The notes beneath the pieces were generated by a model, which saw only the letters and a program-made list of their open reading frames with translations, was not told where the DNA came from and made no database searches. Positions 33,675 to 41,815 of a stretch of 45,941 nucleotides of DNA are shown piece after piece. Source of the DNA: Halioglobus japonicus (GTDB lineage: Bacteria; Pseudomonadota; Gammaproteobacteria; Pseudomonadales; Halieaceae); assembly GCA_902705825.1 (NCBI GenBank), contig CACSIL010000045.1, forward strand, positions 33,667-79,607, written 5' to 3'. How positions within the stretch are numbered: the first letter of the stretch is position 1; each line of letters begins with the position of its first letter. A program made the position numbers and the translations under genes.

Positions 33675-34344
33675 CAAGTACGCTGACCCGGGCGCTGCAA
33701 GTAATCCCGCTGCACGCAAAGACCTTGTGCTGATCCAGTTTAGCCGTGCACCAGAGCCGGGGCATGTCAAAACCCGTATGCAGCCTCATTTGTCTGCGCA
33801 GCAGGCGTGCGATCTGCACTGCGATCTCACCCGATGGACGTGTCGCCGGTTACTGGACAGCGCGCTGGGCGATGTCGAGCTAGCGGTGGCAGGTGACAGG
33901 CAGCACGCGCTGTTTTCTGAATGCACCGCTATGGGTGTGAACAGGCTGTTGCGACAGCGCGGTGACGACCTCGGGCAGAGAATGCATCACGCTATTCGTT
34001 GCGCACTGGCGCGTTATAAGAATGTGATACTGGTGGGCAGTGATTGCCCCGGCATCGATGCCGCGTATCTGCGCCAGGCGGTCACGGCCTTGCGCGATGC
34101 GGCGCTGGTTCTGGGGCCGGCCCATGACGGGGGTTACGTATTGCTCGGTGCGCGGGTGATCGAGGAGGAGATGTTTCAGGGTATTAACTGGGGTAGCGAA
34201 GCGGTGTTGGAGCAAACCGCTGCGATCCTGTCGCGTCGGGGTATCCGCTGGGAGCAACTACCCTTCAAAGCCGATATCGACAGGCCCGAAGATCTGCCTA
34301 TATGGGAAGCCTTGCAGCGCGACTCGCACACCACACCCGCTTGA
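33664..34344 (+). CDS. TIGR04282-type DUF2064 protein of the arsenosugar cluster
   Basis: 226 residues from ATG 33664, overlapping the previous gene by 11 bases. LIQFSRAPEPGHVKTRMQPH is the typical opening of this GT-A-like family; NVILVGSDCPGIDAAYL and LGPAHDGGYVLLGARV follow, and EDLPIWEAL closes it. The fold suggests a nucleotidyl- or glycosyltransferase. As the third gene of a coupled ArsS-TIGR04283-TIGR04282 cassette it most likely supports arsenosugar synthesis, though the family also occurs in other contexts. Confidence 0.83.
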   Translation: MCADKYADPGAASNPAARKDLVLIQFSRAPEPGHVKTRMQPHLSAQQACDLHCDLTRWTCRRLLDSALGDVELAVAGDRQHALFSECTAMGVNRLLRQRGDDLGQRMHHAIRCALARYKNVILVGSDCPGIDAAYLRQAVTALRDAALVLGPAHDGGYVLLGARVIEEEMFQGINWGSEAVLEQTAAILSRRGIRWEQLPFKADIDRPEDLPIWEALQRDSHTTPA

Positions 34345-34368
34345 CGCCGGCGCAGACTGCGCTGCCGA

Positions 34369-34392
34369 TGAGAGCGGCCTGAACTGCTCTCA
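34369..34392. terminator. Hairpin between convergent genes
   Basis: TGAGAGC and GCTCTCA form a 7-bp stem around a 10-base loop, lying between the arsenosugar cassette and the convergent hypothetical gene and overlapping the latter's stop codon. There is no T-run on either side, so intrinsic termination is only possible. Confidence 0.35.
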
Positions 34393-34782
34393 GGCGTGCG
34401 CGAGGGCGCTGGCTTCTGATTCCCGCTCCGTAATGCCCCCTGCACGCTGCTGCATCAACCAGGCTATTGCCGTGCAATAGCTGAGGTTGGTTTGCAATTC
34501 GCTGTCGGGGTCACTCAGGAATGCGCGCTGGCTGGCCAGCCCTCTCACCCTGCTGGCCAGGTCTGGATTGAAAGCCAGGTACCGGTCCCACAGGTCACGG
34601 TGCTGCGCGGCTGTGATGTTGAACAGGCCAAGGCCTTCAGCTCTGGCAGCAAAAAGCCCTACATCGGGCGCGCTGATAGCGGCGTTGAGTAAAAAGGTTT
34701 CGCGATCCGGTGTCCAGGCCCTCATATACTCCAGGGTTGGTCGAATGACGTGGTCTCTCAGGTATTCTGCAGTAACGTACAT
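34390..34782 (-). CDS. Hypothetical protein resembling phage/tail-associated small helical proteins
   Basis: 130 residues from ATG 34782, with GAGGA 8 bases upstream. EYLRDHVIRPTLEYMRAWTP, then LFNITAAQHRDLWDRYLAFN and LQTNLSYCTAIAWLMQQRAG resemble a family of phage-related proteins whose longer members contain GxxGIxQxExxTHxDIWxxYL. Here the central part is shortened. No signal or TM segment. The function of the family is not known to me. Confidence 0.6.
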   Translation of the reverse strand: MYVTAEYLRDHVIRPTLEYMRAWTPDRETFLLNAAISAPDVGLFAARAEGLGLFNITAAQHRDLWDRYLAFNPDLASRVRGLASQRAFLSDPDSELQTNLSYCTAIAWLMQQRAGGITERESEASALAHA

Positions 34783-35113
34783 AACCCATTCCTCGCAGGG
34801 ATGACTAACTCCGTCAGGCACTGCTGTTTCATTCTTATGGTTGCTGCTTTGTGGCCCGGTTATTGTGAGATACGTCTGGAGAAGCTAACCAGTTCGCGTC
34901 TTTTCCGGGCTCACAGGGGACTTTTTAGCACAGATATAAATAAAATCCAATAAAAATAAAGGGTTGTGGGCTTTAATTCATATAGATTTTGGAAGTCGTA
35001 GCTAAGCTAGGTTTATTGTAGGCCAGCCTCGACACATTTGCCGAGATGGCCGTTAGTAAAATCTGGTAAATGATCACTAAAAACCGCAAATGACTGAAAA
35101 AATACTAATTATC
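34783..35113. other. Intergenic AT-rich stretch
   Basis: These 331 bases include the upstream region of the hypothetical gene and the downstream region of yciH. They are AT-rich near 34920-35000. I see no tRNA, small gene, or clear terminator. Confidence 0.45.
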
Positions 35114-35479
35114 TCAACCGCCGGCGATCTTTACCTGGTATCCGAGTTTTTCTAATTCTGGTTTCAGGATATCGCGCTGATCACCCTGAATTTCAATAAT
35201 ATCGTCTTTGAGTGAGCCCCCTACGCCGCATTTTTTCTTCAGTTGCTTGGCCAGCGTCTTCAATGCGTCGCCAGCCAGTGGCACGCCCTTTACCAGAGTG
35301 ACGGCTTTGCCGCCACGGCCTTTTGTTTCACGGTGCAATCGCACGATGCCGTCGCCGTTCGAAGCGGGTCGGTCTTTGCCGCAGACACAACCGACCGTAG
35401 GGCGCTGGCACTGTGGGCAAAGTCTGCCGCCATCGGTGGAATAGACCAGGCGACTGTCCGTGTTTTTTCGCTTACTCAT
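35114..35479 (-). CDS. yciH: YciH/SUI1 family translation factor
   Basis: 121 residues. An N-terminal zinc-ribbon-like segment (RLCPQCQRPTVGCVC) precedes the SUI1/eIF1 domain, recognisable by TKGRGGKAVTLVKGVPL, LAKQLKKKCGVGGSLKDD and IIEIQGDQRDILKPELEKLG. YciH binds the ribosome and affects start-codon fidelity under stress. Normal length and all hallmark motifs present. It is divergent from slyX with 86 bases between starts. Confidence 0.93.
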   Translation of the reverse strand: MSKRKNTDSRLVYSTDGGRLCPQCQRPTVGCVCGKDRPASNGDGIVRLHRETKGRGGKAVTLVKGVPLAGDALKTLAKQLKKKCGVGGSLKDDIIEIQGDQRDILKPELEKLGYQVKIAGG

Positions 35480-35565
35480 CGTATGACCGTGTATTTATTG
35501 CGAGGCGGGCAGTATATTAGGCCGCTGTTCCCGCGCAAGTCGGGATTGCCAGGAGAGTACCGGGA

Positions 35566-35799
35566 ATGTCCGTAGACATCGACACGTTGAAACAGCAAAT
35601 GATGGAATTGCAGAGTCAGCTCGCATTCCAGGAAGATGCCCTGAGCAGTCTGGACGAGGCGCTTGCGCTGCAGCAACAGGAGATACTGCAATTGCGTCGG
35701 CAAGTGCAGTTGTTGCGGATACGTCAGCAAGAGCAGGAGAACCACCACGAAGCGGGCACTGCAAGTGCGCCGCTGGACGAAAAACCACCCCACTATTAG
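35566..35799 (+). CDS. slyX: SlyX family protein
   Basis: 77 residues, entirely coiled-coil in character (LKQQMMELQSQLAFQEDALS, then ALQQQEILQLRRQVQLLRIR) and ending in the family's typical DEKPPHY. GGAGAG upstream of ATG. The function of SlyX is unknown; it is a small cytoplasmic protein. The following acyl-CoA dehydrogenase gene is co-directional, 34 bases downstream. Confidence 0.9.
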   Translation: MSVDIDTLKQQMMELQSQLAFQEDALSSLDEALALQQQEILQLRRQVQLLRIRQQEQENHHEAGTASAPLDEKPPHY

Positions 35800-35833
35800 T
35801 TTTGCTAATAGTCGTACTAAAAGGGAGCCATCC

Positions 35834-37069
35834 ATGTCAGAAAGTGCCCGTCAGGATACGCCGGAACAAGCCGAGTTTCGCCAGTTTTGTCGCCAGTGGT
35901 TGCAGGCCAACAAACCGGCAGCGCCTAATGTGCGGTTGCCGCTGTCACCGCTTGAAATTATGACAGAGCCGCAAATGACCTATCTGCAGGCGTGGCAGAA
36001 GTCTGCTTACGATGCGGGGCTGGTCGGTTGCGATTATCCGGTATCGGTTGGCGGCGGCGGACGAACCGACTGCCAGCGGGTTGCCAACGATGAAATGATA
36101 CGCGCACGCACGCCCTTCATGCCCAATGTCATCGGCCTGGGTATGGCCGCGCCCACCGTGTTCTATCACGGTCAGGAGGCACTCAAGGAGAAGCTGTTAC
36201 CGCGCCTGTTTTCCGGCGAGGATATCTGGTGCCAGGGCTTCAGTGAACCCGGTGCCGGTTCAGATCTGGCCAGCGTTCAGACATTCGCAGAGCGCAAGGG
36301 CGATAAATGGGTAATCAACGGCCACAAGGTGTGGACATCGCTGGCGCACTTTGCCGAGTGGATGATCCTCTTGTTGCGTACCGACAAATCGCACAAATAC
36401 GAGGGCCTGTCCTACTTTGTTGTGCCGATTCGCTCGGCGCTGGGCAAAGGCGTTACCGTGCGCCCCCTGATCAAGATCACCGGCGAAACCGGCTTTAACG
36501 AGGTCATCTTCGAGGAGCTGGAGGTCGATGACAGCTTCCGCCTCGACGAACTGGGCAAGGGTTGGCAAGTGGCGATGACGACGTTGCTGCACGAACGTGG
36601 TGCAGGAGAGCTACAGACGCCCCGATCGGGCGGCATGAAGAGTAGCGCAACGCATGCGACAAACACTGCAAACCTGATCGACCTGGCGCGCAATACCGTG
36701 CGTAACGGTCGTCCGGCCGCTGACGATCCGCTGCTGCGGGACCGCATGATGCAACTGGTCATCAGGGAGCAGGGGCTTGCCCAGAATCAGCGCAGGTCGC
36801 GCGTGTCTGCGCTGCAGGATCACCCGCTGCGACTGCAGTTGCAGAACAAATTGCTGGCCAGCGAAATCTCGCAGGACACGGCAGCACTTGCAGTGGAGGT
36901 AGAGGGTGCCAGTGCCTCTTTGTATCTGGGTGATGAAAATGCCCCGGCGGGTGGGCAGTGGCCAATGGCCTACATGAATTCCTACGGCATGACGATTGCC
37001 GCAGGAACCAGTGAGGTGCAGCGCAATATCCTCGGCGAGCGCGTGCTCGGCATGGCGAAATCGAAATAG
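35834..37069 (+). CDS. Acyl-CoA dehydrogenase
   Basis: 411 residues from ATG 35834 with AGGGAG upstream. The flavin-site signature GFSEPGAGSDLASVQTFAER lies near 135-155, WVINGHKVWTSLAHFAEWM follows, and the C-terminus has SYGMTIAAGTSEVQRNILGE. These are complete acyl-CoA dehydrogenase hallmarks. It overlaps the operon with a second, shorter dehydrogenase (9 bases later); such adjacent pairs often form heteromeric enzymes for side-chain degradation of steroids or branched acyl-CoAs. Confidence 0.92.
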   Translation: MSESARQDTPEQAEFRQFCRQWLQANKPAAPNVRLPLSPLEIMTEPQMTYLQAWQKSAYDAGLVGCDYPVSVGGGGRTDCQRVANDEMIRARTPFMPNVIGLGMAAPTVFYHGQEALKEKLLPRLFSGEDIWCQGFSEPGAGSDLASVQTFAERKGDKWVINGHKVWTSLAHFAEWMILLLRTDKSHKYEGLSYFVVPIRSALGKGVTVRPLIKITGETGFNEVIFEELEVDDSFRLDELGKGWQVAMTTLLHERGAGELQTPRSGGMKSSATHATNTANLIDLARNTVRNGRPAADDPLLRDRMMQLVIREQGLAQNQRRSRVSALQDHPLRLQLQNKLLASEISQDTAALAVEVEGASASLYLGDENAPAGGQWPMAYMNSYGMTIAAGTSEVQRNILGERVLGMAKSK

Positions 37070-37078
37070 GGGACGACG

Positions 37079-38206
37079 ATGACACAACCAGATAATTTTG
37101 GCTTTGGCGAAGAGGCAGCAATGTTGAAAGACGCTGCCCGCAAATTTTTCACCGAACATTTCCCCACTGATAAATTGCATCACATGGTGGCCTCCGACAC
37201 GAATCCGGAGCGAATGAGCAGCGCGGCATGGGATAGCGAGCTCTGGCAGCAGATGGTCGATCTCGGCTGGACATCACTGGCGGTACCCGAGTCTGCCGGC
37301 GGCATTGGCATGCCACTGGTGGCCGTGGCTGGACTGATCGAGGAATTGGGGCGCGCGGCGTTTCCCAGTCCGCTGTTGCCGACACTGAATGCGACCTACG
37401 TGTTGGCCGCGTGCGGGGGCGGTGGTGACGCCGCTCTGGCAGAAATTGCCGAGGGTAAAACCGCCAGTCTGGCAATCACCAACCGGCAGGGCTCATGGGA
37501 TATCGCCGATACCGACGTGCAGTGTGCGCAGGGAAAATTGCGCGGTACCGCGTGGTTTGTGCAGGAAGCGCGCAAGGTTGATCGCCTGCTGGTCAGTGCG
37601 CAAACCAGTTCAGGGCAGGGGCTGTACTGGGTGGCTGTCGATGCCCCCGGCGTGACTGTAGCGCCCGATGCTATTGTCGACCTGACGCGCGATCAGGCGC
37701 ACATCACCTTCGAGGATGTTGCTGCCGAGGAGGTTGACAGTGATGGTCTGGCGGTACTGGCAAAGGCGATGCCTGCCATCTGGACCCTGCTTGCGGCTGA
37801 CATCACCGGCGCCGCCGAGTGGCAGCTGCAAACAACCGTGGAGTACGCCAGTACCCGTCAACAGTTTGAGCACCCTCTGGGCTATTTTCAGGCGGTGAAA
37901 CACCCGCTGGTGGATGTGATGATCATGATCGATCAATGCAAATCCCTGCTGTACAACGCCGCCTGTGCTTACGATACCGAGCCAGCACGCGCTGCAGAGA
38001 CTGCCCATATGGCCAAGGCCTCGGCCAGTGAAACAGCAGCATTCGCCTCGAGTCGCTCCGTGCAGTACCACGGCGGTATCGGTTTTACCTGGGAGTGTTT
38101 TGTGCACCTTTACTTCAAACGCCAGAAACACAGCCAGTTGCTGTGGGGTGATGCCGCCTGGCACCGGGCGCAATTGGCCGATCTACTGATTGGCGTAGTT
38201 GATTGA
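37079..38206 (+). CDS. Acyl-CoA dehydrogenase, second member of a pair
   Basis: 375 residues. N-terminal NFGFGEEAAMLKDAARKFFT and LGWTSLAVPESAGGIGMPLV are typical; the middle domain is shorter and lacks the strong flavin motif of its neighbour; the C-terminus has RSVQYHGGIGFTWECFVHLY. This pattern fits FadE-type partner subunits, which may contribute only part of the active site in a heteromer. It starts 9 bases after the first dehydrogenase and its 3' end is close to the amidohydrolase start. Confidence 0.9.
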   Translation: MTQPDNFGFGEEAAMLKDAARKFFTEHFPTDKLHHMVASDTNPERMSSAAWDSELWQQMVDLGWTSLAVPESAGGIGMPLVAVAGLIEELGRAAFPSPLLPTLNATYVLAACGGGGDAALAEIAEGKTASLAITNRQGSWDIADTDVQCAQGKLRGTAWFVQEARKVDRLLVSAQTSSGQGLYWVAVDAPGVTVAPDAIVDLTRDQAHITFEDVAAEEVDSDGLAVLAKAMPAIWTLLAADITGAAEWQLQTTVEYASTRQQFEHPLGYFQAVKHPLVDVMIMIDQCKSLLYNAACAYDTEPARAAETAHMAKASASETAAFASSRSVQYHGGIGFTWECFVHLYFKRQKHSQLLWGDAAWHRAQLADLLIGVVD

Positions 38207-38216
38207 GGCCGACGCA

Positions 38217-39926
38217 GTGAATTGGAAAACAGCAGTACTGATCCTGATCGCGTTGGTCGCAGGCCTGGGTGTGTTGGGCAAAATGGCGATCCGCACACCG
38301 CAGGCACCTGCGCACCAGGTGTTCATCAATGGCAGTATTATTACGATGGACGTCAACAACCCGGTGGTAGAGGCGCTGTCGACGCGCAAGGAGCGTATCG
38401 AAAAGGTGGGCAGCACGGCCGAGATCATGGCGTTGGTCGGGGATGATACAGAAGTGGTGGATCTTCACGGTCGTACCATGTTGCCAGGATTCATCGATGC
38501 CCATGGCCATTTTCCCGGCTCCGGGTTGTCAGTGATAGCGGCTGACCTAAACAGCCCGCCTATCGGTAGCAATCTTGCCATCGAGGATGTATTGGCAGCG
38601 CTTACAGAACAGGCCGCGAAAACGCCAGCCGGAGAGTGGGTGAGTGGTTTTGGTTATGACGACACGCTGTTGGCGGAGAAACGCCACCCGACCCGTGAGG
38701 AACTCGATAGTGTGTCCTCTGAGCACCCTGTGGTGGCGATGCATGTCTCGGGGCATATGGTGGTAGCCAACAGTGTCGCATTGGAGCGTGTCGGTATCAG
38801 TGCTGATACACCCGATCCAGAAGGTGGGGTCATCGGGCGTATGCCGGGTTCGCAAGAACCCAATGGCCTGCTGGAGGAGACGGCCAGGCTGGAGATCATG
38901 CGTGAGTTGCAGGATATGAGTCTGGTCGATACCTATCGCCTGATAAAATCCGCGACCAATGAATACTCGGCGATGGGCGTGACTACCGCTCAATCCGGTG
39001 GGGTTAGCCCGGAACTGGCGCTGGGGCTGTCGTTGTTCAGCAAGCTGGGTGTGATCCAGCAGAGGCTGATCCTGTTTCCGTTTGAAACGGAGTGGGAGGA
39101 GATGTTGTTCAATGGCGAGTATGACCCGGATAAATACAATGCCGATAAAGTGACCATGGGCGCGGTGAAATTAATCGCCGATGGCAGCATTCAGGGCTAT
39201 ACCGGGTATCTGAGTGAACCCTATTACACTCCCTATCACGGCGATGCCAATTATCGCGGGTATCCGACGGTTTCGCGTGAAGAGTTGTTTGAGCAGGTAG
39301 AGGCGCTGCACAAGGCCGGTTACCAGCTTGCGATTCACGGTAATGGCGACGCCTCGATTGAGGATATTCTGGATGCGTTTGAAGCCGCCCAGAAAGCCCA
39401 CCCGGTGGACGATCCCCGCATGATACTCATTCATGCCCAAATGGCCCGTAAAGATCAGATAGCCAGAATGAAAGCGCTGGGCGTCACCCCCAGCTTCTTC
39501 ACCGCGCATACCTGGTACTGGGGTGACCGCCACCGCGATATTTTTATGGGGCCGCAGCGCGCCGCGCAAATAAGTCCTTCAAAATGGGCGCTGGATCACG
39601 GTCTGCACTTCAGTTCTCACCTCGATACGCCGGTTACGCCAATGGCGCCGCTACAGGCCGTGTGGAGCCAGGTATTTCGTATTACCACAGGGGGCGAGGT
39701 GCTCGGCCCGGAGCAGCGAATCGGCGTGATGGAGGCCTTGCGTGCCGTCACGATCGATGCGGCCTGGCAGGTTTTTCAGGAAGATAACCGCGGTTCGCTG
39801 AATCCGGGTAAATATGCTGATCTGGTGGTGTTGTCGGGTAATTTGCTGGATGACCCGATGGCTATGCGTGATCTCAAGGTGGATCGCACCATTATCGGGG
39901 GTGCGACAGTCTACAACGGCGAGTAA
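38217..39926 (+). CDS. YtcJ-like metal-dependent amidohydrolase with N-terminal anchor
   Basis: 569 residues from GTG 38217, with GAGG 8 bases upstream; an upstream TTG would overlap the dehydrogenase. A TM segment (TAVLILIALVAGLGVLG) precedes the amidohydrolase-3 domain: VFINGSIITMD, then MLPGFIDAHGHFPG with the metal-binding HxH, DGSIQGYTGYLSEPYY, AIHGNGDASIEDIL and ILIHAQMARKDQIARM. The C-terminal part (LNPGKYADLVVLSGNLLDDP) is standard. It probably hydrolyses amides or related bonds in the periplasm; substrate unknown. It shares direction with the acyl-CoA dehydrogenases. Confidence 0.9.
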   Translation: MNWKTAVLILIALVAGLGVLGKMAIRTPQAPAHQVFINGSIITMDVNNPVVEALSTRKERIEKVGSTAEIMALVGDDTEVVDLHGRTMLPGFIDAHGHFPGSGLSVIAADLNSPPIGSNLAIEDVLAALTEQAAKTPAGEWVSGFGYDDTLLAEKRHPTREELDSVSSEHPVVAMHVSGHMVVANSVALERVGISADTPDPEGGVIGRMPGSQEPNGLLEETARLEIMRELQDMSLVDTYRLIKSATNEYSAMGVTTAQSGGVSPELALGLSLFSKLGVIQQRLILFPFETEWEEMLFNGEYDPDKYNADKVTMGAVKLIADGSIQGYTGYLSEPYYTPYHGDANYRGYPTVSREELFEQVEALHKAGYQLAIHGNGDASIEDILDAFEAAQKAHPVDDPRMILIHAQMARKDQIARMKALGVTPSFFTAHTWYWGDRHRDIFMGPQRAAQISPSKWALDHGLHFSSHLDTPVTPMAPLQAVWSQVFRITTGGEVLGPEQRIGVMEALRAVTIDAAWQVFQEDNRGSLNPGKYADLVVLSGNLLDDPMAMRDLKVDRTIIGGATVYNGE

Positions 39927-40060
39927 ATTGCTAACCAACACGGGGTAGTTTGTGTCGCTGGGCGTGGACAGTGGCGGGGCATTCAGATATAACTGTACCT
40001 ACGCTGTGGGCATGGTTTTGCTCTGGCAAAAACGGACACGTGGAAAAGCGACTAATAACT

Positions 40061-41788
40061 ATGTATCGCTACATCGTCGATAACGCCATGACGTATACCC
40101 CGGACGACCTCGTACTGTTCCGTGAGTCGCCTTTTGCCGTCTGGATGGAACGTCTCACAGTAGAAAATCCCGAGCACGGAATCCCTCCGGATCTGGAGAG
40201 TATCAGTACCTACGCGGAGTCCCCGCAGCAGGACGATATCGTCGCCACTTTACGCTCTGAGGGCAGAAACGTCGCCCTGATCGATTCGGAAGACGAAGAG
40301 CCCGATCGCCGTGTCGCAACACTGGAAGCGATGCGTCAGGGCGCAGATTTTATCGTTAATGGGCAACTGGCGTTTGGCACACTTTCCGGTGCTGTCGATT
40401 TATTGATGCGCACCAGTGGCTTCTCCGAACTCGGGGATTTCCTCTATATACCCTGTGAAACGCGTGTCGACAATTCACTGCAGTCGCCTTTTCGGTTGTG
40501 CTTTGCCGCGGATCTGCTGGCCACCCTACAGGGCCAGTTGCCGGCCCAAATGCTGATCATACGCAATGGCGCCGAGGTTGTTCCTCTGCAGACTGACGAT
40601 CATATTCATTACTATCGGGCGGTGCAGCAGCGGTTTTTCCGCGCCATGCACAGCTTTCGTAAACACCGTATGCCTGATCCCTCGGAGTCGGCACATTTCG
40701 GTCGCTGGGCCGAGTGCGCCAGCGAAGTTCTCAAGCAGCGAGCAGCCTCAGAGCCCAACCTTGAGCGCGAAGCCGTGCCGGAAGCACCGGAGGAGGTTGT
40801 ACCGGTACCGATGCCCCAATTGCGTGTCGCCAGCGGTGCAGGCGGCGGTTCACAGTACGATATGGATATCGCCGATGAGCAGGAATATGCCGCCTCAAAT
40901 CAACTTGGCGGTTCCGGCGCATCAGGCGAAGCATTCAGCGAGCGCGGCAGTACCGGCGTGACGTTGGCGGAACAGGCGCGTCTACTCAAACCGGGCATCT
41001 ATGGCAACGGCAAGCCGCCCGGACACACTCCCAGCCTGGCGCGTATCGGCATCAAGCCACGTGCTGTGCCCGAGGCAGTGCAAGCTGAGCCGTCAGCAGA
41101 CCGTCTAGAAGACCGTCTAGAAGACCGTCTAGAAGAGCGTCCAGTGGAGCGGCCAACAGAGCGCCCAGTGGAAAGCCCCGTCGAACGCTCAGTGGAACCT
41201 CCCGTCACTGCCGAAAAGGCCGAAAAAGCCGAAAGTCGCGCTGTCGAATCCGCGCCGGATGAGACATTGAGTAACCTGGAATTTATTGGCAGTGGTCCGG
41301 GCTATAGCCGCGATGATAAACCTACCGAGGCCGATCTCGGAGAGGCTATCGCCAGGGCGCCGGCACCCAATTTGAGACACACGCCAACGCGCGATGTGGA
41401 AAGCTCGTTCCCAACAAGTGAACCCGAAGTCGTGCCACTGCGGGAAAGGGAGCCACGGCCGCCCGTTTTTCTGCCACCTGATTCGGAGCAGGATCAGCGC
41501 AGCGCGCAGAGCCTGAAGGATGATGTGGCGATGTCCGCTCCTAACGAGCAACTGAGCACCCATCCACAGGACGGCGCGGAATCTGAAACAGAAGATTCAA
41601 GTTCAGTGATAGATATGGACAGCGCGCCACCCTCCGGCCTTGCTCCGGTGGTACAGCGGGCGGAAGAGGTTTTCAAGCGCTTCATCAACGATGATCCGAT
41701 GTTCAAAAAAACGGATTCCGCGAAGCGGTCCGATGCCGGCACTTTCAGCAGTAGCCTGCAAACCAATGAAGAGTTCGACGAGCACTGA
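40061..41788 (+). CDS. Degenerate RecB-like (TM0106-type) nuclease domain with long disordered tail
   Basis: 575 residues from ATG 40061; the open frame to its left is low quality. Residues 1-170 match the N-terminal part of TM0106-type RecB-family proteins (MYRYIVDNAMTYTPDDLVLF, FRESPFAVWMERL, TLEAMRQGADFIVNGQLAFG, then GAVDLLMRTSG with D113). Where active members have D-x-K, this has E133-T-R135, and the later QxxxY is not conserved, so catalysis is doubtful. The remaining ~400 residues are disordered, Pro/Glu/Arg-rich, with a DRLE repeat and ERPxERPxE runs; no helicase half follows. The sequence suggests a structural or binding role rather than a nuclease. Confidence 0.7.
   Translation: MYRYIVDNAMTYTPDDLVLFRESPFAVWMERLTVENPEHGIPPDLESISTYAESPQQDDIVATLRSEGRNVALIDSEDEEPDRRVATLEAMRQGADFIVNGQLAFGTLSGAVDLLMRTSGFSELGDFLYIPCETRVDNSLQSPFRLCFAADLLATLQGQLPAQMLIIRNGAEVVPLQTDDHIHYYRAVQQRFFRAMHSFRKHRMPDPSESAHFGRWAECASEVLKQRAASEPNLEREAVPEAPEEVVPVPMPQLRVASGAGGGSQYDMDIADEQEYAASNQLGGSGASGEAFSERGSTGVTLAEQARLLKPGIYGNGKPPGHTPSLARIGIKPRAVPEAVQAEPSADRLEDRLEDRLEERPVERPTERPVESPVERSVEPPVTAEKAEKAESRAVESAPDETLSNLEFIGSGPGYSRDDKPTEADLGEAIARAPAPNLRHTPTRDVESSFPTSEPEVVPLREREPRPPVFLPPDSEQDQRSAQSLKDDVAMSAPNEQLSTHPQDGAESETEDSSSVIDMDSAPPSGLAPVVQRAEEVFKRFINDDPMFKKTDSAKRSDAGTFSSSLQTNEEFDEH
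41099..41134 (+). repeat. Three tandem 12-bp repeats inside the RecB-like gene
   Basis: GACCGTCTAGAA occurs three times in perfect tandem, encoding DRLE repeats at about residue 347-358; a fourth, diverged unit follows. The length is a multiple of three, so copy-number change keeps the frame. Confidence 0.9.
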
Positions 41789-41789
41789 T

Positions 41790-41811
41790 TAACGCGCCTT
41801 TCGGCGCGTTA
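41790..41811. terminator. Strong hairpin between convergent genes
   Basis: TAACGCGCC-TTTC-GGCGCGTTA is a perfect 9-bp GC-rich stem with a 4-base loop, two bases after the RecB-like stop and four before the epoxide hydrolase end. No T-run follows on either strand, but position and strength favour a bidirectional terminator. Confidence 0.6.
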
Positions 41812-41815
41812 CACC

